The notes beneath the pieces are model-generated. The model was not told the DNA's origin and did not search any database. It saw nothing but the letters and a program-made list of their open reading frames with translations. DNA of 64,000 nucleotides. Source: Bacteroidetes bacterium UBA2364 (GTDB lineage Bacteria; Bacteroidota; Rhodothermia; Rhodothermales; UBA2364). The DNA lies in contig DDTM01000057.1 of the NCBI GenBank assembly GCA_002344075.1, positions 26,219 through 90,218 on the forward strand. Direction: 5' to 3'. Below are positions 26,021-35,000 of the stretch, in pieces (the first letter of the stretch is position 1; each line of letters opens with the position of its first letter). The translations under genes and the position numbers were made by a program.

Positions 26021-29000
26021 ATGAAACAGGTTGTCTTCGGTAATACTACATTTTATCAAATTAGTAATATTGATAAAATGAGACCATTTTTTATGACAAT
26101 TTTGAGTTCCTCGAATCATTGGATGTTTATTTCGAGTAACGGCGGACTTACAGCAGGTCGGACAAGTGCTGACTTTTCGCTTTTTCCTTATTACACCGAA
26201 GATAAAATCGCAGATTCTGCCGAATATACTGGCTCTAAAACCATTATTCGAGGTAAAAATAAGGCAGGTAGTTACGTCTGGGAACCCTTCTCTACGAGAA
26301 ATCAAGGTCATTTTGAAACCCAGCGGAATTTGTATAAAAGCGTTTATGGAAATGAGCTTATTTTTGAAGAAATTAACCAGACTCATGGGCTAATTTTCAG
26401 ATACCAGTGGAGCAATGCTGCCCAATATGGCTTTGTTCGAAAGGCAACATTGGTTAATCTAAACACCGAAGATTGCCAAATTGAGGTACTTGATGGTCTC
26501 CAGAATATACTTCCGGCAGGAGTTGGCAGCAATTTACAAAACTTTTACAGTAATTTGGTGGATGCCTACAAACAAAGTGAGTTGGTAGTGCCATCAGGCT
26601 TGGGCATCTACGCCCTTTCAGCCATTATTGTGGATCGGGCGGAGCCCAGTGAGGCACTCAAAGCGAATACTGTTTGGTCGTTTGGGCTTCGCAACCCTAT
26701 TAATTTACTCTCTAACTTTCAATTAGAATCATTTAGGAATGGAATGACCATCCTTCCTGAAATTGAAAACAAAGGCGAAAAGGGAGCTTATTTTATCTGT
26801 GAAACCCTAACACTACCTGCAAATAATGCTAAAGAATGGTATATGGTGGCCGATGTTCATAAAAATCACAGTGAGGTCATCCATTTAATTGAAGCCCTTA
26901 AACAACCTGACCGTTTGATAAAAGGTGTTTTAGCAAATGTAATGGAAGGAACAAAGAATCTCCTTAAACTAGCTTGTAATGCAGATGGATTGCAAACCAC
27001 ATCTGACCCCCTTAAAGACTCCAGACATTTTTCCAATGTCTTATTCAACATTATGAGAGGTGGTATTTTTGATGATCAATACTTTATTTCAAAATCAGAT
27101 TTTCTATCTTACCTCAACAAAGCAAATAAACATATTTTTGAACTAATTTCAGTAGAAGCGATAAAATGGCCTGAAAAATTTGAATTTAATTTTATAAAAA
27201 AATCAGATCTATTTAATAAAAATATTGACTTTCAAAGACTAAGTAAGGAATATTTACCTTTGTATTTCAGTCGAAGACATGGGGATCCCTCGCGTCCATG
27301 GAATCAGTTTCATGTAAATACCATACATGAAACTGATGGCAGCAAAGTGCTGGATTATCAAGGGAATTGGCGTGATATTTTTCAAAATTGGGAAGCATTG
27401 GCTATATCTTTTCCGGACTATGCAGAAAGTATGATTTATAAATTCTTAAATGCAACCACGTTTGAAGGATACAACCCTTACAGAGTAAGTAAAGATGGTT
27501 TTGATTGGGAAATTATTGAGCCAGATGACCCTTGGGCATATATCGGATATTGGGGAGACCATCAAGTTATTTATTTGTTGAAGTTCTTGGAATTTATAAC
27601 TGCTTATAAGCCTGGTTTATTAGAGAATTTATTTGATAAAGAATGCTTTGTCTATGCCCATATCCCTTATAAAATAAAAAAATATCAAGACATTATTCTC
27701 AATCCCAAGGATACCATTACATTCGATCATGCAATGGACCTACGTATTCGGGAAGAAAGAACACTTATTGGATCTGATGCTTGTTTGATTAAAGATGAAA
27801 ATAATAACATTCACCATGTTAACTTCATTGAAAAAATTCTCGCTGTTATTTTATCTAAGATATCTAACTTTATCCCCGAAGCGGGTATTTGGATGAATAC
27901 TCAAAGACCTGAATGGAATGATGCGAACAATGCGTTGGTTGGAAATGGTGTTTCGATGGTTACGTTGTATTATTTACGTCGCTTTTTGGTCTTTTTTGAA
28001 AAGATATTAAATACATCTACAGTTAGCGAAGTTAAAATTTCGCAAGAACTCATTGACTGCTACAAGAATATTCGGAAAATTCTGGAAGAAAATGTAATTT
28101 TACTCGCGTCAAAAATCAGCGATAATGATCGTAAAAATATTGTGGATCAAATTGGTGAAGCGGCAAGTTCCTACCGCTGGCATGTATATGATCATGGATT
28201 TTGGGGTAAAAAGCGCACTATCTCAATTGAAGGTATTCAACGATTTAACAAGATATCTTTACAGTTTATTGATCACGCTATCGAATCCAACCAAAGACCA
28301 GATGGGCTATATCATGCATATAATTTAGCCTCATTTGAAGGTGAAACTGTGAAGATATCTCACCTTACCGTGATGTTAGAAGGCCAAGTAGCTGCGCTGA
28401 GCGCGGGAATATTAGATGCGAAACAAGTGGTGCAGGTTTTAAATGCATTAAAGCAAAGCCCCTTATATGACCAAGACCGAAATAGCTATATTTTATATCC
28501 AAATAAGAAGTTGCCGGGCTTTCTGGAAAAAAACACATTTGATGAATCGGAAATAAAAGACTGCCAATTAATTATTGAATTAATTGACAAAGGAGATAAG
28601 TCAATTATCGAGAAAGATATATTAGGATATTATCATTTTCATAAAGATTTCAAAAATATTAATGATTTAAAAGATGGATTAACAAAATTAATTTCTCATA
28701 ATTATGTACACTATAATAAAACTGAATTAGATAAAATATATTCCATCTACGAAAAAATATTTAATCACAAAGCCTTTACAGGGAGATCCGGTACTTTTTA
28801 TGCCTATGAAGGGTTAGGTTCGATTTATTGGCATATGGTTTCAAAGTTATTATTGGCTGTTGTAGAAAATATTTTTAAAGCATATCACGAAAAAGCAGAT
28901 AAAAAACACTGCGATGCTCTGATTAAGCACTACTATGACCTCTACGAAGGTCTCGGAATTCATAAGTCCCCTCAAGCATATGGCGCATTTCCTACGGATG

Positions 29001-29428
29001 CTTATTCGCATACGCCTTCCAAAAAAGGTGCACAACAACCGGGAATGACTGGACAGGTGAAAGAAGATATAATCTGCCGTTGGGGTGAATTAGGTGTTCA
29101 TATACAAAATGGACAGATTCATTTTGAACCTATAATGCTTGAAAAGAAGACATTCAAGGACGATCCCTTCTTGTTTGTTTATACGGATGTTGAAAATAAA
29201 CAAAACAAGTGCCTTGTACCTAAAAACAGTTTGACATTTACTTACTGCCAGGTTCCCATAATTTATGAGTTTGGAGATAAAGTAAGCATGACGGTAATAC
29301 TAAAAGATCAAGAAGAGATGATATTTAATACTCATATTCTATCATCCGAATTAAGTGAAGCTATATTTTTGAGAAAAGGAGTTGTACAATGTATAAAAAT
29401 AAGTATTAATCCTAATACATTAATTTGA
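26021..29428 (+). CDS. GH94/GH149-like beta-glucan oligosaccharide phosphorylase
   Basis: 1135-residue inverting phosphorylase-like protein with no signal peptide, hence cytoplasmic. The N-terminal beta-sandwich region (~20-300) holds ISSNGGLTAGRTSADFS and GSYVWEPFSTRNQGHFE. The alpha/alpha-barrel contains WMNTQRPEWNDANNAL, with Glu631-Asp634 at the place of the GH94 DWND catalytic block, and the C-terminal part has GMTGQVKEDIICRWGELG. Length near 1100 and the GH16/GH30 setting favour GH149 (beta-1,3-oligoglucan phosphorylase) over GH94 or GH161. It would release glucose-1-phosphate from imported oligosaccharides. The gene is distinctly AT-rich, which hints at transfer. Confidence 0.72.
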   Translation: MKQVVFGNTTFYQISNIDKMRPFFMTILSSSNHWMFISSNGGLTAGRTSADFSLFPYYTEDKIADSAEYTGSKTIIRGKNKAGSYVWEPFSTRNQGHFETQRNLYKSVYGNELIFEEINQTHGLIFRYQWSNAAQYGFVRKATLVNLNTEDCQIEVLDGLQNILPAGVGSNLQNFYSNLVDAYKQSELVVPSGLGIYALSAIIVDRAEPSEALKANTVWSFGLRNPINLLSNFQLESFRNGMTILPEIENKGEKGAYFICETLTLPANNAKEWYMVADVHKNHSEVIHLIEALKQPDRLIKGVLANVMEGTKNLLKLACNADGLQTTSDPLKDSRHFSNVLFNIMRGGIFDDQYFISKSDFLSYLNKANKHIFELISVEAIKWPEKFEFNFIKKSDLFNKNIDFQRLSKEYLPLYFSRRHGDPSRPWNQFHVNTIHETDGSKVLDYQGNWRDIFQNWEALAISFPDYAESMIYKFLNATTFEGYNPYRVSKDGFDWEIIEPDDPWAYIGYWGDHQVIYLLKFLEFITAYKPGLLENLFDKECFVYAHIPYKIKKYQDIILNPKDTITFDHAMDLRIREERTLIGSDACLIKDENNNIHHVNFIEKILAVILSKISNFIPEAGIWMNTQRPEWNDANNALVGNGVSMVTLYYLRRFLVFFEKILNTSTVSEVKISQELIDCYKNIRKILEENVILLASKISDNDRKNIVDQIGEAASSYRWHVYDHGFWGKKRTISIEGIQRFNKISLQFIDHAIESNQRPDGLYHAYNLASFEGETVKISHLTVMLEGQVAALSAGILDAKQVVQVLNALKQSPLYDQDRNSYILYPNKKLPGFLEKNTFDESEIKDCQLIIELIDKGDKSIIEKDILGYYHFHKDFKNINDLKDGLTKLISHNYVHYNKTELDKIYSIYEKIFNHKAFTGRSGTFYAYEGLGSIYWHMVSKLLLAVVENIFKAYHEKADKKHCDALIKHYYDLYEGLGIHKSPQAYGAFPTDAYSHTPSKKGAQQPGMTGQVKEDIICRWGELGVHIQNGQIHFEPIMLEKKTFKDDPFLFVYTDVENKQNKCLVPKNSLTFTYCQVPIIYEFGDKVSMTVILKDQEEMIFNTHILSSELSEAIFLRKGVVQCIKISINPNTLI

Positions 29429-29456
29429 ATAATATTTATTAATTTGAATAATATTT
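29420..29456. repeat. 18-base direct tandem repeat across a stop codon
   Basis: The 18-base unit TTAATTTGAATAATATTT occurs at 29420-29437 and again at 29439-29456, a period of 19. The first copy contains the stop codon of the phosphorylase gene, and the second ends one base before the GH30 start codon. The junction therefore arose by, or suffered, a small duplication. Confidence 0.9.
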
Positions 29457-29457
29457 T

Positions 29458-30951
29458 ATGAGACACTTTATTTTAACTTTTATTTTCTTTCTAGGAATAG
29501 ATATGGCTATATCGCAACCTAAGAATTGGCAAATAAATGCTTGGAAGTCTTCTGCTGACGGCCATGCATTAACAAAAGTAAACACTCAAAATGTCTCAAA
29601 CAATCCTAATGTTATTATTCGGATTCAGCCTAAGATTAAATTTCAGAAAATATTAGGATTTGGTGGCGCTTTTACTGAAGCGACTACACACTTATTACAG
29701 AAACTGAGTGAGGCAAATCGAAAAAAAATATTAAATGCTTATTTTGGACAAGAAGGAGCAAACTATTCTCTTTGTAGAACCCAGATAAATTCATCAGATT
29801 TTTCTATTGGTCATTATGCATATGCAATAACGCCGGGCGATACGCTATTGAAACATTTTGATATAGGTCATGATGAAGAGACCATTATCCCTATTATCAA
29901 AGAGGCGCAAAAAATTTCTAAAGAAGGCTTTAATCTGATTGCTTCTCCGTGGACAGCGCCTCCATGGATGAAAGACAATAACCATTGGGTAGGAGGAAAA
30001 CTTAAGCCAGAGTATTATGCTACTTGGGCATTGTATTTTTCAAAATATCTTGATGCTTACAAAAAGCATCAAATCCCTTTCTGGGGTATTACTGTAGAGA
30101 ATGAGCCGAATGGAAATGGTAATAACTGGGAAAGTATGCACTATACCCCACAAGAAATGACCAATTTTGTACAACACTACTTAGGGCCTCATCTTGAAAA
30201 AAATGGGTATGGAAATATTAAGATTTTGGGTTATGATCAAAATAGAGCAGATCTAAAAAATTGGGTGGATGAAATGTATCGCACACCAGAAAGTAGCCAT
30301 TATTATCATGGAACAGCCATCCATTGGTACGAGAGTACCTACGATTATTTCCCAGAAGCGTTGGATTATGCGCATCATAAAGTACCCGGAAAATATTTAA
30401 TTCAAACTGAAGCCTGTATAGATGCAGAAGTTCCGGTATGGCAGGACGATCAATGGTACTGGCAACCCCATGCCACAGATTGGGGTTATGATTGGGCACC
30501 TGAACATGAAAAATACCTTCATCCCAAATATGCACCCGTTTACCGTTACGCAGAAGACATTATCGGTTCCTTAAACCATTGGGTAGAAGGTTGGATTGAT
30601 TGGAACATGGTGTTAGATCAACAAGGCGGGCCAAATTGGTTTGAAAATTGGTGCATTGCGCCCATTATTGTGAATGTGGAAAAGGATGAAGTCTATTTCA
30701 CGCCTTTATATTATGTGATGTCGCATTTTAGCAAATTTATCAGACCGGGAGCGCATAGAATTGGCCTCTCCAATCTAAACAGTACCGTCCATGCGACCGC
30801 TGTCGAAAATCCAGATCATTCTATTGTCTTGGTATTGTTAAATAAGGAGAAAAAAGCCCAGACCGTCGCAATTCACTTAGATGGTTTTTCTCACATATTT
30901 AATTTAGATCAAGAGAGTTTGCAAACCATAACCCTTAAACCCCAAAATTAG
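29458..30951 (+). CDS. GH30 family glucanase/glucosidase
   Basis: Retaining clan GH-A enzyme; GH30 members include beta-1,6-glucanases, beta-glucosidases and glucosylceramidases. 497 residues with a signal peptide (about 1-19). Signatures are LGFGGAFTEA, SPWTAPPWMKDN, acid/base Glu216 (VENEPNG) and nucleophile Glu318 (IQTEAC), followed by WVEGWIDWNM and a C-terminal beta-sandwich. It probably trims beta-1,6 branches or short oligosaccharides in the periplasm. It sits 29 bases after the phosphorylase and 2 bases before the symporter, so it belongs to the same operon. Confidence 0.93.
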   Translation: MRHFILTFIFFLGIDMAISQPKNWQINAWKSSADGHALTKVNTQNVSNNPNVIIRIQPKIKFQKILGFGGAFTEATTHLLQKLSEANRKKILNAYFGQEGANYSLCRTQINSSDFSIGHYAYAITPGDTLLKHFDIGHDEETIIPIIKEAQKISKEGFNLIASPWTAPPWMKDNNHWVGGKLKPEYYATWALYFSKYLDAYKKHQIPFWGITVENEPNGNGNNWESMHYTPQEMTNFVQHYLGPHLEKNGYGNIKILGYDQNRADLKNWVDEMYRTPESSHYYHGTAIHWYESTYDYFPEALDYAHHKVPGKYLIQTEACIDAEVPVWQDDQWYWQPHATDWGYDWAPEHEKYLHPKYAPVYRYAEDIIGSLNHWVEGWIDWNMVLDQQGGPNWFENWCIAPIIVNVEKDEVYFTPLYYVMSHFSKFIRPGAHRIGLSNLNSTVHATAVENPDHSIVLVLLNKEKKAQTVAIHLDGFSHIFNLDQESLQTITLKPQN

Positions 30952-30953
30952 TC

Positions 30954-32375
30954 ATGAGTAACCAGATTAATCAGAGTGTACCGATCGTCCAGAAAATGGC
31001 CTTTGGTGCTGGTCACTTGGTGAATAATCTTTTCCCCGGTGCCTTGGGGGTTTTTTCCTTTTTCCTACTGACAGGATTTGGGATTGATCCCATTTATGCA
31101 GGTATGTTGTCTGCTATTCCCCGTTTTATAGATGCTTTATCAGACCCAATTATGGGATTCATCTCTGATAATACGAAGTCAAAATGGGGACGAAGAAGGC
31201 CCTATATCTTTGCTGGTGCTATCTTAGCAGGTGTTTTCTTTTTTATACAGTGGCAAATGAGTGAGACAAACGGGACTGTTTTTAATTTTTGGTATTTCTT
31301 GATTACCTCTATTATATTCATCTTATTTAATACCATGTTCTCTACACCATTAATTGGTTTGGGGTATGAAATGACAAGTGATTATAAGGAAAGAACAAGG
31401 CTGATGGGTTTTTCTCAGACGGTAAGCCAACTGGCTTGGATGATAGTGCCCTGGTTTTGGGTATTGGTTGCTGATCCAAACTTGTTTGCTACACAAGCTG
31501 AAGGTGTTCGCACGTTATCTATTCTGGTCGGTGTTTCGTGTATTATTCTCGGTATTTTACCGGCTATTTTTTGCAAAGAAGTAGCTGCTTCTCATATTGA
31601 GAACCAAGCGGATTTAACCCTGAAGAATACATTCAATAACTTAGGGAAATTATTTAAAGATATTAAGAACATGAGTCGTAATATTCCATTTATGCGCCTC
31701 TGTGGAGCGACTTTTCTGGTCTTTAATGGTTTTCAAATGGTTGCTTCATTTAGTATTTTTATTATTGTTTTTTATATGTTTAATGGAAGTTACGAGGCAG
31801 CGGGTACTTTACCTGCCTGGTTTTCTACCATTAGTGCCCTTGCAACCGCTTTTTTGGTTATCCCTATCGTTACCATGATGGCCAATAAATATGGAAAACG
31901 GACGGCATTTGTGATTTCTACTTTTATCTCGATTGTTGGGTATATTTTGAAATGGTGGGGATTTAATCCAGAAAATCCTTGGATGATTTTTATGCCTGTT
32001 CCATTTATTGCATTTGGATTAGGGGGGCTATTCACTTTAATGATGAGTATGACCGCAGATGTGTGTGATTTGGACGAGTTGGAAAATGGTATGCCGCGAA
32101 AAGAAGGAACCTTTGGCGCCATTTATTGGTGGATGGTTAAACTTGGTCAGGCCCTGGCTTTGTTCTTAGGAGGAATTGTATTAAAAGTAGCTGGATTCAA
32201 CCAGAATGCAGCTGTACAAACTGCCGAAACGATGACGCTTTTACGTATTTTTGATATTGCCTTGCCAGCCATAACAGCCGCGCTGGCTATTTGGGTAATG
32301 TGGAACTACGACTTATCCGAGGAGAAAGCAAAAGAAATTAAAGCGGAACTTGTGCGTAGAAGAGGCGAGTTATAA
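30954..32375 (+). CDS. GPH-type MFS sugar:cation symporter
   Basis: Inner-membrane carrier of the glycoside-pentoside-hexuronide family, 473 residues with about twelve membrane segments. The hallmark loop DPIMGFISDNTKSKWGRRRP lies after the second segment. A second conserved region reads MTADVCDLDELENGMPRKEG, also typical of GPH carriers. It is the last gene of the glucan locus and is followed by a strong terminator. It should import the oligosaccharide that the cytoplasmic phosphorylase then splits. Confidence 0.93.
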   Translation: MSNQINQSVPIVQKMAFGAGHLVNNLFPGALGVFSFFLLTGFGIDPIYAGMLSAIPRFIDALSDPIMGFISDNTKSKWGRRRPYIFAGAILAGVFFFIQWQMSETNGTVFNFWYFLITSIIFILFNTMFSTPLIGLGYEMTSDYKERTRLMGFSQTVSQLAWMIVPWFWVLVADPNLFATQAEGVRTLSILVGVSCIILGILPAIFCKEVAASHIENQADLTLKNTFNNLGKLFKDIKNMSRNIPFMRLCGATFLVFNGFQMVASFSIFIIVFYMFNGSYEAAGTLPAWFSTISALATAFLVIPIVTMMANKYGKRTAFVISTFISIVGYILKWWGFNPENPWMIFMPVPFIAFGLGGLFTLMMSMTADVCDLDELENGMPRKEGTFGAIYWWMVKLGQALALFLGGIVLKVAGFNQNAAVQTAETMTLLRIFDIALPAITAALAIWVMWNYDLSEEKAKEIKAELVRRRGEL

Positions 32376-32406
32376 GAAGCCTGCACGGCATTGTTTGATG
32401 AAGAGA

Positions 32407-32455
32407 AAAGGAAATGGGAGGCTCTCAAATGAAATGTAGGCTCCCATTTTCCTTT
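32407..32455. terminator. Strong intrinsic terminator at the end of the glucan locus
   Basis: A stem of about 14 pairs (32407-32420 with 32441-32455, one bulged base) closes a loop of about 20 bases and continues into T-rich sequence. It lies about 30 bases after the symporter stop and before the convergent hydrolase gene, so it may also serve the minus strand. Confidence 0.75.
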
Positions 32456-32537
32456 GGCATAAAACCCGCTGAGATGCAGTTTGATTGGTCAATGCCCGAA
32501 GCTATTCGGGATCCGAATATAAGATTCAGGATGCCGG

Positions 32538-33497
32538 TTATTTAGAGGGTGCTTGTGTTAGCCATGCAAGTAGAACGCGGTTAAAAACCTCAGGCTGTTC
32601 TAATGGCAGTAAGTGTCCGGCTTTTTCCAACAACTCCACTTTTGCATTATGAAGGGCAGTCCCGGCGCGGCTGGCAATATCTGCTGTGGTAAGGCCGGGA
32701 TTAAAGAAACGGTTGGGAATCATCTTGTCCCCCTTGCCATAAAGAACCAAAACAGGAAGGTGGAGGGCATCCAACTGCTCATAAACAGGGCCATCCAACA
32801 TGCCAGAAACCGACTTTTCGTTGACCTCGGCATAGGCGCGGAAGTCTGATCGGGTTTTCCATGCTTTCCGTTGTTCTACTAACCATCCAAATTTGGGGGC
32901 ATCGTAGTTATCGAAATTAAGTGCAATACTGGTCGTGATTTGTGGGTCGGTAGCCTCCATGATAGACTTGACGGTCATGAAGTTCCTTAGGCTTATCCGT
33001 GCTTTTTCGTCGAAAGTCTCAATTCCAGCCGCCGAGACCAAAACGAGTTTCGACACTTTTTTTGGATGTTGAAGTGCGAGTGTCATGCCGATTTGCCCAC
33101 CCATAGAGAGGCCCACATACGTCACTTTTTCAATCCGCATGGCTGTCAGAAAAGCCGCTATTTGATTCGCAAACCACGACATGGTCGCGGGCACTTGTTC
33201 CTTAGACGAAGCACCATATCCGGGAAGGTCTATAGCAATTACACGATAACCTTCGGTGAATGCTTGCAGGTTTTCCTTCCAAAAAGAAGCATTGGAACCG
33301 AGACCATGTACAAACAAAAGCACCTCCTTACCTTTGCCACCTTCCCAAAAAGCAATCTGCTGGTTGCCTACGGTTATTTTTTTCATGGATGGGAGGGTGT
33401 GTGGCAATGTATCGGTAACGGGCATTGTAGGTATTTTGGTGGTGCGGCATCCGGCAAGGATAACCGTTAGAAAAAAGAAGATGAAAATTGCCTTCAT
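32538..33497 (-). CDS. Alpha/beta-hydrolase lipoprotein
   Basis: 319-residue esterase/lipase-like enzyme. A lipobox (LAGC, Cys17) makes it a lipoprotein. The alpha/beta fold shows the oxyanion strand FVHGLGSN, the nucleophile elbow GLSMGG (Ser131), an acidic residue in LYGKGDKMIP and the catalytic His in AGHLLPLEQP. It starts 28 bases after the acyl-CoA ligase gene and is the last member of the minus-strand run from 40.7 kb. It may cleave an ester in the periplasm or at the surface to free the acid that the run takes up; this is inference from order. Confidence 0.9.
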   Translation of the reverse strand: MKAIFIFFFLTVILAGCRTTKIPTMPVTDTLPHTLPSMKKITVGNQQIAFWEGGKGKEVLLFVHGLGSNASFWKENLQAFTEGYRVIAIDLPGYGASSKEQVPATMSWFANQIAAFLTAMRIEKVTYVGLSMGGQIGMTLALQHPKKVSKLVLVSAAGIETFDEKARISLRNFMTVKSIMEATDPQITTSIALNFDNYDAPKFGWLVEQRKAWKTRSDFRAYAEVNEKSVSGMLDGPVYEQLDALHLPVLVLYGKGDKMIPNRFFNPGLTTADIASRAGTALHNAKVELLEKAGHLLPLEQPEVFNRVLLAWLTQAPSK

Positions 33498-33525
33498 GAA
33501 GATATACGATATTTAGCTTATGTAT

Positions 33526-34995
33526 TTAGATTGTTTTTAGGTCTTTTTTGAGAATCTTACCACTATGACCTTTTGGCAATTCGGGTAAAAATCGGACATA
33601 TTTTGGGGTTTTATAACGCGCAAGAAAACTCCGACAATGGGCGATGAGTTCAGTCTCGGTGGTGGTTTGGTTTGGTTTTAGGGCAATAAAGGCCAATCCT
33701 GTTTCGCCCCATTTGGCATCTGGTATGCCGATAACAGCGGCCTCGGCCACCGCAGGATGTTGGTATAAAACCTTTTCTACCTCGGCAGGATATACATTCT
33801 CGCCACCCGAAATATACAGGTCTTTTTTGCGTCCGGCCACATAGAAGTACCCTTCTTCGTCCATACGCACCAAATCTCCGGTATAGAACCATTCATTTTG
33901 GAGTGTTTGCAAGGTTGCAACTTCATTCCGCCAATAACCGGAAGTAGTCATCGGGCCACGCATCAGTAGCTCACCCGTAGTTCCAGCAGGCACATCATTA
34001 CCGAGGTCATCCACTACCCGAACATCCACATAGAAATTAGGAAAACCAATGGATCCGGCTTTACGAATGGCATCTTCTTCTGGAAGGGAAAAGCAGTTTG
34101 GCCCAACTTCCGTCATCCCAAACCCTTGCCGAATAGGTACGCCCTTTTGCTGCCAAGTTTGGATGAGTGGAATGGGCATGGGTTCGCCGCCGACAATCGC
34201 ATACCGTACACTTCGGAGATTCGCTCTCTCGAAATTGGGGTGATCCGAAAGCATTTTCATCATCGTTGGTACCCCCCAAATAATGCTCATTTGCTCGTTT
34301 TCGCATAGTTCGAGGATTTGCACTGGATCAAAACGGTCTAACAAAATGGTGGTTGCTCCCAGTAAAAGGAAGGGGGTTAGCAGGACATTCCAACCACCTG
34401 TATGGTAAAAAGGTGCAGCGTTGAAGGAGATGTCCTTTGTGGTAAGGTCGAGGCGCATGATGGTATTATACGCATTAAAGGCGAGCATTTTATGCGTGAT
34501 CATGGCTCCTTTGGGCCGCCCAGTTGTGCCGGAGGTGTAAAGTATCATCACGGCATCGTCCGGACTTGGCTGGAAAGACGATGTATTAGGTTCCTTATTT
34601 TCAATAACCTGAACTATTTTTGTCAAAGGCAAGCAAGTTGGCTTTGCGTTTGCTACATATTCGGCAAAGGCTTCTCCATAGAAGAGTACTGCTGGATCGC
34701 TATCCTCGACGATGTATTGCACCTCGGAGGGCGTAAGGCGATAATTTAGTGGGACGAGGATGAATCCGGCTTTCTGACATGCAAAAAAAAGCAAGACATG
34801 CGCCAAACTGTTTTCGGCAATAACCGCCACTCGGTCGCCCTGTTTAAGGTTATACTGTGTGATGAGCCAATGAGCTGTATGATTGCCCAAATGGTCGCAT
34901 TCTAAATAAGAAAGCCGCCGGTTTTCAGGTTGCCAGATCAGAGCCGTTTTGTGCGGGTAATATTGCGCATTTCGGGCGAGCCAGTCGGTTCTCAT
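33526..34995 (-). CDS. Acyl-CoA ligase (AMP-forming, ANL superfamily)
   Basis: Activates a carboxylic acid to its CoA thioester through an acyl-adenylate. 489 residues, all domains present: the P-loop ILYTSGTTGRPKGAMITH, the A5 motif GFGMTEVGP, the A7-A8 hinge YTGDLVRMDEEGYFYVAGRKKD, and the C-terminal catalytic lysine region SGKILKKDLK. It has no membrane segment. It starts 5 bases after the SSS symporter stop, so translation is coupled and the transported solute is plausibly its substrate. Chain length or aromatic preference cannot be read here. Confidence 0.93.
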   Translation of the reverse strand: MRTDWLARNAQYYPHKTALIWQPENRRLSYLECDHLGNHTAHWLITQYNLKQGDRVAVIAENSLAHVLLFFACQKAGFILVPLNYRLTPSEVQYIVEDSDPAVLFYGEAFAEYVANAKPTCLPLTKIVQVIENKEPNTSSFQPSPDDAVMILYTSGTTGRPKGAMITHKMLAFNAYNTIMRLDLTTKDISFNAAPFYHTGGWNVLLTPFLLLGATTILLDRFDPVQILELCENEQMSIIWGVPTMMKMLSDHPNFERANLRSVRYAIVGGEPMPIPLIQTWQQKGVPIRQGFGMTEVGPNCFSLPEEDAIRKAGSIGFPNFYVDVRVVDDLGNDVPAGTTGELLMRGPMTTSGYWRNEVATLQTLQNEWFYTGDLVRMDEEGYFYVAGRKKDLYISGGENVYPAEVEKVLYQHPAVAEAAVIGIPDAKWGETGLAFIALKPNQTTTETELIAHCRSFLARYKTPKYVRFLPELPKGHSGKILKKDLKTI

Positions 34996-35000
34996 ATGGG

